Origin: Cercospora beticola
Lineage: Eukaryota; Ascomycota; Dothideomycetes; Mycosphaerellales; Mycosphaerellaceae
Length of the DNA stretch: 64,000 bases
Direction: 5' to 3'
Assembly (NCBI RefSeq): GCF_033473495.1
Contig: NC_088935.1
Coordinates: 496,001-560,000, forward strand
Part shown: in pieces, positions 11,932 through 23,862 of the stretch
How the letters are laid out: each line of letters begins with the position of its first letter
Position numbering within the stretch: position 1 is the stretch's first letter
Made by a program: the position numbers and the translations under genes
The notes under the pieces: model-generated
Seen by the model: only the letters and a program-made list of their open reading frames with translations
Database searches by the model: none
Told to the model about the DNA's origin: nothing

Positions 11932-12971
11932 TCGACTTCTTCATGCACGTTCCGTGCCCGAGATCTGTTCTCGATGCTACTGCACCCGAACGCGCGAAGA
12001 CGAAGGAAGCCGCAGAGAGGAGCAAGAGCCTGAAAATGCGTACGTCCTGCACCCCTCGCTATGGTTCTTCTGAAATGCCTCGGCAGTGTCAGCAATGGAG
12101 CAACGACCCCTTTCACGCGACGAGATCGACTCCAGCTACGAGGAAGTTCGAGTGCGACGATATCGTCAAGAGCATGGCTGGGAAGGAATTGAATCGACTT
12201 ACGTACGTGATCCTTACATGGAAACTTGTCTTTTTGAGAGGATCGTATGAAGGATGTAACACTAAAGCATGTCTTTCTCCTGCAGCACACTCAGAACATA
12301 CGCGTTGCATATGAAGCCGGAAGCAAAACGAGTGACTTGTTTAATTCCATTCGGTACGTGTCATAAAAGCACCAAAGCAACGTGGTTAACCTCAATCTTG
12401 CTTTTTTGATTTTCATCCTCGACCACCATCTTGTGTTAGCGCTGGCGGTAAGCAGTGCTGCACATTCTGACATCTCTGCCACCCTCGTTCAATCTCTAGC
12501 AGCCCGTTCGCCTTTTTCATCAACGAAGAGCTGACTGTGATGAAATCATCAAACTCGTGCGTCCCGTTTGGCCACTGGCTGACAGCAACGTTGCCAACGA
12601 GCTGCGCTAGTTGCTCCTCCCGTTCATTTCACTCGTTATTCCCGTCATATTGTCATTCGAGAGATGCCGCTTTCCTCATCCTGCGGGGTAGGACGTTTCC
12701 TGCGACATCTGGAAGCACTGGAAGCAGAGTATGCTGAAGCTGATACGGATCGAAGCAGTACCAAGAGGGTCGCATCTTGGTAAGTCGGAAATCATCTCTT
12801 CGTCAATGTCATCATCGTCGTCGCCGTCATCGCCCCGCTCCAGAGCCTCATCGGCGCCGCTCTTAACAGAAGCTCTGCGCTTCGTGCCGACGCGGGACTT
12901 CTTCAACAGGCCCTTCAAAAGAAGGCCGTTGGCGTTGAGTTTTTCAAAGTTGCCTCCTGCAACGGTGCCCT
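11932..12971. other. Convergent intergenic region with a coding-like stretch
   Basis: Lies between the 3' ends of PRP40 and RLI1. Most of it shows nothing. On the minus strand, directly after the RLI1 stop and in another frame (about 12975-12770), a run reads like protein, with basic KSRVGTKRRASVK followed by acidic DGDDDDDIDEEM and GC-ending codons. No ATG-started gene model can be built for it. See findings. Confidence 0.3.
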
Positions 12972-14966
12972 TCAAGAATCGTCTTCCAAGAAGAAGTAGT
13001 TGCCCGAGGACTTCTGGTCGGTATCAAGCTGCGAGTTCAGCTTGTTGATACGTGGACGGTAAGTGTTTGGATCACGACGGAAAGTGACGTCCAAGTTCTT
13101 CAAGAAGGTGTTGCAACCTGTCAAGAGAGATTGTGGCCTGTTGGCACGAGACTTGACGGATGGCTGGCCGTCGAAGACGATGACGCGGTCGGCGAGGTAG
13201 GTGGCCATGATGAAATCGTGCTCGACGATGAAGGCTGTCTTTTTGGCGTGCATGATGAAACGCTTGATGACGCGTGCTGCGACAATACGTTGTTCGGAGT
13301 CCAAGTAGGCCGAAGGTTCGTCGATGAGGTAGATGTCGGCCGGGATACCGAGGGCCAACACAATAGCGACACGCTGCAATTCACCACCAGACAGGTTCTG
13401 GACCTCTTGGTCGATGAAGTCGTCCATCTTCAATGGCTTGTAGACATCTGTCTGGAACTGTGGGGAGAGGAATGCGGCCTTGATCTTCTTGAAGAAGAGC
13501 TGACGCACAGTGCCCTGGAACTTGGGTGTGATCTTCTGCGGCTTCATCGAGATGTTCATAGGAGGGATCTTCTTGCCATCGTCCGGTGGCAACGCTCCAG
13601 CCAGCATCTTACAGAAAGTCGTCTTTCCGGTACCGTTCTCACCCATCATGACGATGATCTCAGAGTCGGTGAACTCACCAGACTCGATGGTGAGGTTGAA
13701 GCCACCCATAGTCTTGGTCATATTTGGGTATACGTAGTCGCGGTTTTTGTCGGCCATGAATTCGTCGCTGGCATCTCCAATACGGAACTGAAGAGATTCT
13801 TCTCTGAAACGCAAGTTCTCGGTTGGGATGTTGCCGTCCAAGAAAATGTTGATACCTTCACGGACCGAGAAGGGGGCGGTAACCACACCGTATACGGCTG
13901 GCTTTCCGTAGAGACAACAAATGTAATCGGAAAGATAATCCAGAATGGACAGATCGTGCTCGACGACAATCACGTAGCAGTCTGGGCGGAGAAGACTGCG
14001 GATGATTCGACCAGCGGCAAGACGTTGCTTGACATCCAAGAACGAGGAAGGCTCGTCGAACATGTAGACATCGGCTTTTTGCACGCAGACCATGGCAATG
14101 GCGAAACGTTGCAACTCACCACCGGACAAGAGATCGATATCGCGGTCCCAGACTTGGATCAGTTCTGCAGCAGTGTTAGCCAAATTGGATAGAGCGTGCG
14201 TACATCAATGTCTCACCTAGGGCTTCGGTGATCTCTTCGAGTCTCTCCTTGCTCACTTGCGAACGATCGGTGACCAAGTGGCCAACGGTTCTATTGGTGC
14301 CTTTCACGGCCTTTGGGATTTGATCGACATACTGAGGCTTGGTGACAGCCTTCAGGTCATCCTCAAGAATCTTGGTGAAGTAGTCTGGCTGGCGTCAGTG
14401 TATGCTCCTCCACATCCCGACCGCGTTTGGTAGTTTTTCTCACTTTGCAGTTCTGATCCTCTGTAGTACTTCAGGATCTCTTCCCAATCCGGAGGATCAT
14501 CGTATCGTCCCAAGTTGGGCTTCAGCTTCCCAGCCAAAATCTTCAATGCCGTACTCTTTCCAATACCGTTGGTTCCCACCAAACCCAACACTTGTCCTGG
14601 TCGTGGCAAGGGCAGTCTGTGCAGCTTGAAGCTGTTGGCGCTGTAGCGGTGGGAGACTTGCGTTTCGAGGTTCGTGGGCAAGTTGATGATGTTGATGGCG
14701 TCGAAGGGGCACTTTTTAGGGCAGATACCGCATCCGATGCAGAGGCGTTCAGAGATGAAGGCGATTTTGCTGGAGGGGTCGACTTCGATGCACAGCTTTC
14801 CCGTCCGCACCACGGGACAGGACTTTTTGCACTCTTGACGACATTTCTTCGGCTTGCACTTGTCTGAGTTGACAATTGCAATACTGTGGGCGACTGTCAG
14901 CGCTGTGTTTCCTGCGAATCAGTGCGTGTGGTGGGGCAGGACGCACCGTGTCAATTTGTCCGACAT
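12972..14966 (-). CDS. RLI1: ABCE1-family ribosome recycling ATPase Rli1
   Basis: Four exons on the minus strand: 14966-14947, 14883-14444, 14384-14217 and 14164-12972, giving 606 residues. The first exon codes only MSDKLTR plus part of a codon. Rli1 splits ribosomes after termination and in quality control, and carries two 4Fe-4S clusters. The N-terminal cluster ligands are visible in [15 protein letters not shown] and [15 protein letters not shown]. The twin ABC cassettes have Walker A motifs GTNGIGKST and GENGTGKTT and two LSGGELQR signatures, with Walker B and D-loops [13 protein letters not shown] and [12 protein letters not shown]. The protein ends [10 protein letters not shown], the usual Rli1 ending. 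Length and motif spacing match the family. The gene shares an upstream region with CHD1 on the opposite strand. Confidence 0.96.
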
Positions 14967-16061
14967 GTTGCTGGAGGCCTCGAGGCTGCGCCCAGAGTGC
15001 GTTCAACAATACGAAGGAGCGGCACGGCGGGGAAGTGGACGAGGTGGGCGCCGCGCAGATGTTGACCGCCGCAACTGAAGCAGTATGAGTCGAGCAGAGG
15101 AGCAGACGCGGTATGCAATTGGCAAAATTCCTGGGGCGAGTAAGAAGTTCAGACGTGTTCTGGTTGGTGGGCTGCTGTGGGCACTCGACGGGCGGTTTGG
15201 AGGGGTCCTCGTGCTGGCTGCCGACACAGGAAGCGGTGGATTTTCCCACACTTTGGCGACGGCGAAGGTGCGATCCGGGCGGAGCAGACGCGGTTCCTCG
15301 ACGCAGTAGAAGTACACTACGACTACCAGAACAACATCATCTCTTCACGACGCAAACAGCAGTGCGACGCCGTTCTTGGCTGGACGCCGGCCGTCATTTT
15401 CCATTGTCCCACGATCGGCTCCCAATTGTTGGCCTGACGCCCCGACTCCCGGCTCAGGCATCCGCTCCGTCCAGCGTTCTCGGTCTTCAGAACGAGCGTG
15501 CACACATTCACTTCACCCAGACCAGACCACCTCCCACACTCCCTCCCTGTTATTGCTGCCGCCGAGGCCAGTGCAGCCATGGCCTGTAAGTAGTCCTCCT
15601 CTCCCTTTTTATTCGCAGTTTTCGCGTTCTGTATCCGCCTGGAGCGACCGAGGCCATCTCCCAAGTCTGCCATCGAAGGACCATCGCAACCGATATATCC
15701 CATCGCCAGAACACCTCGAGACATCTTGAGACGCCGATACCACGCGCGCTAGATACTCTGTGACCCAGCGCAGCGCCCACAAGTCACCTCCTGCCGCCGG
15801 AGACCGCCAGCCATCCGACCGAGTCATCATATCCATCTCATCACGAGGGCACCTATCGCGGTCGGACATGTGCCATATGGCATTGCTGTCTAATCTAGCG
15901 ACGTTCGAGCGGGGAAACTGGTCGCGTAGTGCTGTTCGACGGATGTGCAAATTTTCAGCTCGTGGGAGCTGCTCAGTCTTGAGATATCGCGCTAACACCT
16001 TCATCTCCCAGCGGCTTCCATTCATGTTCCTACACATCCAAAGCCCTCTCACGATATCTCC
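14967..16061. other. Divergent promoter of RLI1 and CHD1
   Basis: About 1.1 kb between two divergent housekeeping genes. Pyrimidine-rich tracts and several short upstream ATGs occur near 15580-16040 ahead of CHD1, so the CHD1 leader may be long. No gene seen. Confidence 0.4.
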
Positions 16062-19000
16062 ATGGCGAATGGGCACACAGATAATGTCGATGGAGACCTC
16101 TTGAAACCACCTGCCCAGCCACGCCGAAGCGAGAGCGAAATTTCCGACACGAATGACTTTCCCACCGCCATGGACTCACCCGACGCCGCGAACGAGGGCA
16201 TGTTCTCCGATGATGATGCTGTGCACGATATGGCTACTTCAGAACTCGATGAAGATGAGGACGCGCCTGGGGAAGAAGACGCAGATTTTGACATGGAGAG
16301 TCCTCGGCCCAGGCAAGACGACGCGCATGCACACGACAGATCATCGTCCGAACCCTCTTCGAGACCTGGGAAACGAAAAGCGGATGTGGACGACGAGGAA
16401 TACATGAAACAGAATCCCGAGCTCTATGGGCTTCGACGCAGCGTAGGCGCCGCTTCCTCCTCACTTCCCCATCACTCCTGCTGACAGTCCATCGATAGGG
16501 CCGAGCTCGACCAGCTAGACGTGTGGTGAGGATGCCTTGCACTTACATGCCTTATATGCATCACTGATTTGTTTTCTAGGTCGACAGCTCTGATGAGGAA
16601 GAGGATGACGACGATGAAGATGCCGTCAACACCGGCAGCCGGCGGAAACGCCAAAAGACCGCCCCCGCCAGACCAGGTATGTAGTCCTGCCCGCAACATA
16701 TACTATACCACCGAGGAGAATGCTGACGTTCCTTGTGATAGCTTCCATTCGGGAATCATCGCGTGCCGCTACATCAGACGTCTCAGACTCAGATCAGGAC
16801 ACCTATGGCGGTCAGCGCGGCCGCACGTTTGCGAAAAAGCACAGGCAAAAGATGCAGGACATCGCCTCTGGCTCAGGTACACCTAACCTGGGCGAGGTGC
16901 GCTTCTCGTCACGTCGCGCAGCAAAAGTCACAACCTACAACGAGGACGAGAATTTCGATGAGTTCGAAGAGGATGATACGGAGAACTTGACGCCGAACTA
17001 CTGGACTTACGCAGAAGAGGATAACACGCCGGCGATCGATGCCATCCTCAATCATCGTGTGATAGAGGGAGTTGGTGCGTAAAAATCTAAACGCCGTACC
17101 ACGACAGAGTTAACGCGCATCTGCAGAGACTGAGCTTCCTGACAAGCATGACTACGAATTCTACGTGAGTGTTCACTGACACCGACATCACATGTGAGGT
17201 GCACTGACGTGATTACAGATCAAATGGCAAGGCAAAGCACATTACCATGCAACGTGGCATACATGGAAAGAGCTCGCCGAATCTGGCTACAAAGGCTTCC
17301 GTCGACTAGAGAACTATTTCCGCAAGATTGTCAAGATCGAACAGCAGGTCAAGACCGATCCCGATGTCGCCGCCGAAGACAAGGAGCGATGGAACCTCGA
17401 CCGCGAATCATACCTGGACTCTCTTAATGACTACGTGCAAGTTGAGCGCGTAATCGGTTCAAGAGACGGTGACGATGGCGTCGAATACTTCGTCAAGTGG
17501 AAGAGCTTGTTCTACGATGCATGCACATGGGAGACTGCCGAACTGATCAGCAGCATAGCGCAGACGGAGATTGATCGGTACCTCGATCGCTCTGCTAAGC
17601 TCCCAGTGTCGGACAAGTCCGAGCAAAGCCTCAGCACCCGCTCGCCGTACAAACCATTCCGAGTGCAGCCCTCCTACATCAAGGGTGGCGAGCTGCGAGA
17701 GTTCCAGATACATGGCCTGAACTTCTTGGCTCATCACTGGTGCAGAGGCAACAACGTCATTCTGGCAGATGAGATGGGTCTCGGCAAGACCGTGCAGACG
17801 GTATCGTTCATGAACTGGCTTCGACACGATCGGCGTCAGCAAGGACCATTCATTGTGGTTGTGCCTCTGTCGACTATGCCAGCTTGGGCAGACACTTTCA
17901 ACAACTGGACGCCTGACTTGAACTACGTCGTCTACAACGGCAATGAAGCTGCTCGAAAGATCATCCGCGAGTACGAACTTCTCGTTGATGGCAACCCGAA
18001 GAAGGTCAAGTTCAATGTGCTTCTCACCACATACGAGTACATTCTCGCAGACGCTTCTTTCCTCTCACAGCTGAAGTGGCAGTTCATGGCAGTCGACGAA
18101 GCTCATCGCCTCAAGAACCGCGAATCTCAGCTATACGCCAAGTTGATGGACTTTGGAGCTGCCAGCAGGTTGCTGATCACGGGTACGCCTATGCAAAATA
18201 CTCTGGGCGAGCTTTCTGCGCTCATGGATTTCCTCATGCCTGGCAAAGTACAAGTCGACGAGAACATCGACCTGATGTCAGAAGACGCCAGCAAGAAGCT
18301 CGCCGAACTGACTGATGCTATCTCACCCTACATGATTCGGAGAACGAAGCAGAAGGTCGAGAACGATTTGCCGCCAAAGACCGAAAAGATCATCCGTGTT
18401 GAGTTGTCTGATGTTCAGCTCGAGTACTACAAGAACATTCTTACTCGCAACTACGCCGCCCTGAACGCCGGGCCCAAGGCACAGAAGACGTCGCTGCTGA
18501 ATATCATGATGGAGCTGAAAAAAGCCTCGAATCACCCCTTCATGTTCCCGAACGCAGAAGAACGGATACTTGCAGGCAGCGACTCCCGCGAGGACCAGCT
18601 CAAAGCTCTCATCACATCCAGCGGCAAGATGATGCTGCTAGATCAGCTGCTCACCAAGATGAAAAAGGATGGCCATCGAGTGCTTATCTTCAGTCAAATG
18701 GTCAAGATGCTTGACTTGCTCGGTGACTACCTCCAGCTTCGAGGATATCAGTTCCAACGACTGGACGGCACTATCGCAGCGGGTCCACGTCGCATGGCAA
18801 TCGACCACTTCAACGCCCCGGACAGCCAAGATTTCTGCTTTCTGCTGTCTACTCGAGCTGGTGGTCTCGGTATCAATCTGATGACCGCTGACACAGTCAT
18901 TCTGTTTGACTCCGACTGGAACCCACAAGCAGATTTGCAAGCTATGGCTCGTGCACACCGTATCGGCCAGAAGAAGCCAGTCACCATCTATCGATTTGTG

Positions 19001-21181
19001 TCCAAGGACACCGTCGAGGAGGAAGTCCTTGAGCGTGCTCGCAACAAGCTGATGTTGGAGTTCATCACCATTCAACGTGGTGTCACCGACAAAGATGCAC
19101 GGGATCTTGGCGATCGCATGCAACGCATTGGTGCAAGCACTGCTGAGCCCACATCTTCTGACGACATCTCCAACATCCTCAAAAAGCGAGGACAGAAGAT
19201 GTTCGAGCAATCTGGCAACCAAAAGAAGCTGGAGGAGCTTGATATCGATGCCGTCCTTGAAAATGCCGAGGAGCACCAAACTGAACAACCTCAAGGCATG
19301 ACCACAGATGGTGGAGAAGAATTCCTGCGCAGCTTTGAGTACACCGACGTCAAGATCGATCTGGAATGGGACGACATCATTCCCAAGGCCGAGCTGGACA
19401 AACTCAAGGAAGAAGAGCGGAAGAAGCAGGAAGCTGAGTACCTTGAGTCTGTCATTGAGCAGAATCAGCCGAGAAAACGCAAGTCTGCGATGGAAGATGG
19501 TCGTGACCAACGTGCGGCAAAGAAGCGAGCTCGCGAGGCCAACATGCAGCACATCGACGACGAAGGTTCCGGTCCCGACGATGACTCCGACAATGGCCTG
19601 GATCCGAAACGTGCACTAGGTGAGAAAGAGTGTCGTCACCTCATTCGCGCTTACGAACGCTATGGCGCGATGGACGAGAAGCAGGACGAAATCATCAAGG
19701 CAGCACGGCTACTAGGACGCGACGTCAATGTGGTTCGGGATACTCTTAAAGAAGTAATTGACACCGCAATCCGACTGCAACAGGAAGAAGTCGATCGCCA
19801 GAATGAGATCGAGAGGACGACTGGCAAACCTGTCACTAAGAAAGAAAAGAAGGCAGTGCTTTTCGACTTCCGCGGGGTCAAGCGACTCAACGCCGAAACG
19901 CTCACAGAACGCCCAGAAGAGATGCGCATGATTCGCACCTGCGTTGAGCAGTGCGCTGACTGGCGAAATTTCCGCGTGCCCGAAGCTTCAAAGCCCGCCA
20001 CGTACACCAGCGAATGGGGTGCGAAAGAAGATGGCATGCTTTGTGTCGGTATTGCCCGCCATGGCTATGGAGCCTGGGTTCCCATTCGCGATGACACCGA
20101 GTTGGGCTTGGGCGAAAAGTTCTTCCTCGAGGAACATCGCGTCGGAGCCAAGGAAGAGCGCAGCAAGGCCGGCGACGAGAAGACAATTGCCAAATCTCCC
20201 GGTGCGGTGCATCTCGTCCGTCGGGCCAACTACTTGCTCAGCGTGCTCAAAGACAAGATGAGCAATGGGACAAACCAGGCCGCTAAGAAAGCCCTCGAGA
20301 ATCACCATCGCAACAATAGGAAGCATCTTGGTCAGTTCCATGGCCGGATGAACACACCTGGACAGTCTGGAAGTCCTGGCCCCATGCGTAACAAGCATTC
20401 AAGCGATGGGCGAAGACTCCACCAATCTGATATTCGTAACAGCATGGATCGGCGTACACCGTATGCCGGTTCGCCGAATGGCCATCGTCCACGCGGTTCT
20501 GAGGGTCGACGACCTGGCCATCATCGCAACGGCAGCTCCCATGCAAATGGCGTGCCCAAGCCATTGACCGAATCAGAACAAAAGGCGCGTCGTATCCTTG
20601 ATGCTGTGAGCCCGACGCTTCTGAAGGTCTCCGGCGCCACGAAGAAACGCATGCCCGACGACGAGGCTCGACTCAAGCTTATCAAGGCAGGCATCGTCGC
20701 CATTGGCAATCATATCAATGCCCAGATCCCACAATATGGCAAAGACATTGTTGATCCACTGTGGGACTATGTGAGTGAGCATCACTGGCCACAGTCCAAA
20801 GCAGTGGAGAAACGTGTCCCTGGAAACAAGCTGCGTGACATGTACACGAAACTCGCAGGCAAGGACACTGCGACCAAGAACAATCCCGTCAAGCCCAAGC
20901 CTTCTGCTAGTACCAATGGCACCTCGAAGGCGGAGGAGCCAAAGGCAGAGCAAAAGGTCGAGCCAAAGGCGGAATCAAAAGCGGAAGCCAAGGCAGAGTC
21001 CAAGGAAGAGCCGAAGGTCAACAACAAGGCCGAGGAGGACGAAAAGCCTCAAACGGAAGGCAAGGTGGAAAAAGAGCCTTCGTCCAAGGCAGAGAGCGGC
21101 AAGCCGGAATCGGACCACGAGCCCAAGGCTGACGCTCCCGCCTCGGAGCCGAAGCAAGAAACTGCTGCTGTCGAGGACTAG
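16062..21181 (+). CDS. CHD1: Chromodomain helicase Chd1
   Basis: Six exons: 16062-16442, 16499-16525, 16580-16676, 16742-17074, 17127-17164 and 17219-21181, for about 1612 residues. Two internal exons are tiny (27 and 38 nt), so simple ORF-based models would truncate the N-terminus. Chd1 slides and spaces nucleosomes at transcribed genes. The order seen is: acidic N-terminus with NPELYGLRRS; chromodomain 1 (EFYIKWQGKAHYHATW); chromodomain 2 (ERVIGSRDGDDGVEYFVKWK, near residue 365); and a SNF2 ATPase with Walker A ADEMGLGKTVQT (near 476), box II VDEAHRLKN and helicase motif AHRIGQKKPVTIYRFV. A SANT/SLIDE-like region follows, then a C-terminal helical domain (LDAVSPTLLKVSGATKKR, HHWPQSKAVEKRVPG). 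The tail is a Lys/Ala/Glu-Pro repeat (units like KAE, KAES, EPK), probably disordered. Confidence 0.96.
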
Positions 21182-21905
21182 GAGCCGTGCGTTTCGAATT
21201 TTGTGCAGCTCGATCAACTGGAGGATTACAGCATTGCTACCCATGACGGTTACTGGACACAATGTCTCAGAAAGGCGTACAGAAAGCGATAAAGTGCAAG
21301 AAATTATTACTGCGGGTTCATGCATACACAGAGATAGCTTTCGCAGCTCTGTACGGGAAAAGCGTTGGCGCTGGCGGATGTGTTATTCTATTATATTGAC
21401 ATTCGAGTTGCATGCACAGTCAGACGACGCCGGCGACGCGTCCGTCTCTGTATGGAGTTTGTGATTCGGCACTCGCTGTAATGAGCGAGCAAAAGCCTTG
21501 AGAGCTGAAGAGAGCATAAATGTACGAAACGCTCCGTACAGATGTACTTGTACTAGATACTATGCAGAGTGCCATTAGAGGCTGTGCTGCAAACGACACT
21601 GAAAATATCTTGAACATGTTGCAATCCTTTTCGATTTATATTCTAATGCGACTTTCAATTGAGCTGATTCCATATCGATTGTGCCTGTTGACGTCTGATT
21701 GCATGACTCGCGTAGCTCTTGAGCTCCGAACTTCTCCAACTTCACGAACTTCACATTACCAACAACTCTTCATGTGAGACGACCCGCTCCCTGTCCTTGC
21801 GCGCGCCCTCAATTCAAGCTGGGCTGATTCGCGTCGACGACAAATCAATACACCCAGAATCGTGTTTGCGCGCGCCAGCTTTGGCAGCGCAGCACGCAGG
21901 CAGTC
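21182..21905. other. Intergenic, nothing seen
   Basis: 3' flank of CHD1 and the promoter of LSM8. AT-rich around 21360-21700. No coding or RNA gene recognised. Confidence 0.4.
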
Positions 21906-22401
21906 ATGTCTTTAAACAGCTACCTCAACAGTAAGCCTCACCTTTCACAGCTCGATGGACCTTTAGCACACTACACTTCCTACCTACACAAATCGGCCCT
22001 TGCTTTCTACTGCTCGCTCACACGAAATTCTTTCGCAGAGCGCTAGCCCTACATCCAAACCCTTGCAGAATCGCAAAAGCCTAGACCGAACCACTTTCTA
22101 ACAATTCTACCTTCTTTCTTCTCAAACAGAAAAAGTCTGCCTCATCCTCGTCGACGGCCGCTGTATGGTCGGCAATCTCATCTCATGCGATCAAGTCACG
22201 AATCTGGCACTGGAGAATTGCGTCGAACGAATTATTAAGAGCCCCGATGACGATGAGGAAAGTGAAGAGGAGGCTAGAGGGCTGTTTATGGTGAGAGGGG
22301 ATAATGTGGTGGTTTGTGGATTGGTGGATGAGGAGTTGGATGGGAAGATTGATTGGACCAAGGTTAAGGGGAGTGAGATTGGGGGGACGAAACATGTATA
22401 A
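21906..22401 (+). CDS. LSM8: U6 snRNA-associated Sm-like protein LSm8
   Basis: Two exons, 21906-21930 and 22130-22401, giving 98 residues (MSLNSYLNKKVCLILVDGRC at the start). The intron is 199 nt, longer than most here, with GTAAGC donor, a CTAAC branch-like motif and ACAG acceptor. LSm8 is the subunit that distinguishes the nuclear LSm2-8 ring, which binds the 3' end of U6 snRNA, from the cytoplasmic LSm1-7 ring. Sm motif 1 is seen in VCLILVDGRCMVGNLISCDQ and Sm motif 2 in GLFMVRGDNVVVCGLVDEE. The length matches LSm8 orthologues. The first exon encodes only eight residues plus one base, so the start depends on the splice call, but the join restores the conserved strand exactly. Confidence 0.93.
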
Positions 22402-22840
22402 ATGGAAGGGGGAAAGGAACGAGAGACATAAGGGCGAAGAGTGCTAGAGACGCTGTGTGGGAAGTTGAATGACTGGAAGGTCTGCGTAGAGATGATTTGG
22501 ACAAGTCTGAAGCAGGACTAAGCGCGCAGGCACGAGATGCCTTACAGCACTGGGAAACTGCTCGCATATCGCAAAGACATGAGGTCGAAAGCGAAGAAAT
22601 CGATTCAATCCTCCACACCTGACTACCCGGAGCTTGAAGAATTCTAATGCGCTGACCCTTCTCTCGTAGTGATCATCTTTCAGAACGGCGCAACCTTGAT
22701 CTTTACTGCTTCTGAGCGCTTCTGCATCCCTCTTCCAGGACTCGAACTTCGTGCTTCTCCGCAGTCAAGACTCTCTATCCAAGGTCGTCTTCATCTTTGC
22801 TGACTGCCAGGCGCCGCTGCTAACACCCATGTCTTCGAAC
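22402..22840. other. Convergent intergenic stretch
   Basis: Lies between the LSM8 stop and the 3' end of the minus-strand RING gene. No coding or RNA gene recognised. Confidence 0.35.
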
Positions 22841-23304
22841 TCACTCGCCACGTCTACGACCCCTCTCTGGATCACCGCCGCCTGCATTACCGCGACCCCG
22901 AGGCTCCTGACCAGAACCTGTTTCTATCAAAGTGTCAGCGAACTCGAACTGCGATACGCGAAGACATACACAAGACTCAACTCACGTCCAGCATTCGCAC
23001 CACCGCCATCATCAAATATAGTAATCTCCAGCAGATAGAACACATTGGTTCGACGATCCGGTCCTTGGTAGAGCACTTCGCCGTCTACAGGGCACTTCTT
23101 GTTCACGGTCGTCCAGACGATAATGCAGGATTTGCAGAAGGCGTGTTGGTTTGAGCAAGGGATCGCTACTGTGTCGGTGATGGATTTGTGGCAGAGGGGG
23201 CATGAGCCGGTTGAATGAGTGTCAGGGATTGGTGTTAGGCCTGTTGCGAGGAAGTCGCGTTTGCTTGGGAGGGTGGTGGACATGGTGGATAAATATTTGG
23301 GCAT
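22841..23304 (-). CDS. Small RING-finger protein
   Basis: Starts MPKYLSTMSTTLPSKRDF at 23304. A C3HC4 RING is complete: CPLC, then CSNQHAFCKSC, then CPVDGEVLY, with spacing typical of E3 ubiquitin ligases. The 3' end is uncertain. Read straight through, the frame stops at 22927 after a weak Ser-rich tail. If the GTGAGT at 22985 is spliced to the TAG ending at 22924 (62 nt), the protein instead ends in a Gly/Arg-rich tail (TGSGQEPRGRGNAGGG, then GRRRGE) at 22841, about 132 residues. I favour the spliced form because its donor is strong and the tail looks more protein-like. Its neighbour at 23.9-24.6 kb is also a RING protein in the same orientation, and a third occurs at 44.2 kb. Target unknown. 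Confidence 0.65.
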
Positions 23305-23862
23305 GGGTTGTGCATGTTGCAGGTTGAAGGTTGAGATTTAATTGTATGGGGAGATTGGAGAAGTGAACAGGTTCGACAGGTGAATGAGCAAGTGTCATCG
23401 AGCTCTCAGTAAATCGCAGTGGAGTGCTACACAAGTACAGTAGATGAGTCATTGCCTGAGAACAGATATGTCCTCTGTGAGTGAATGACTAGGCTAGAGG
23501 ATGCTTATAGTTCTTCGGCGCAGAAATGCATCGCCGAGAGGGAGAATGTGTAATGGATGAAGAGCAATGTACCGTGTTGATTTCATTGAGACACTTTGCT
23601 AATACTCTTCAGAAGCCTTGTATCAATTCGCGTGGGTATTGAAAATGTCGACGAAAACGCGTCGAGCGTTCGGACCTGCTTGCGGCTGTGTCTGGTCTTC
23701 TGTTGTGCTCTTGCGGCATTTCTTGCTTGAAGGCAAGAACAACACAGATAGTCATCATTCGATCAGGTTGGATAGGCCAGTTCCGCAGCCGAGTTGCAGG
23801 AGCATGTGTCGTAAGATAATGAATCCTGATTGTGTCCACGATCAGCGCCCCCGATATCTAGA
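23305..23862. other. Intergenic between two RING genes
   Basis: Separates two same-strand RING genes, so it contains the promoter of the smaller one and the 3' flank of the larger. Nothing else seen. Confidence 0.35.

Noticed and set aside
12531..12581. GTGATGA and CTGA resembling C and D boxes of a snoRNA
   Set aside because: Only about 40 bases apart with no terminal stem and no second box pair; too short for a C/D snoRNA.
15596..15618. GTAAGT...CGCAG pair suggesting a 5' UTR intron of CHD1
   Set aside because: Only 23 bases long, below the minimum for spliceosomal removal.
18638..19552. 304-codon minus-strand open frame inside CHD1
   Set aside because: Antisense shadow of the helicase C-terminal lobe; CHD1 motifs run through the whole region on the plus strand.
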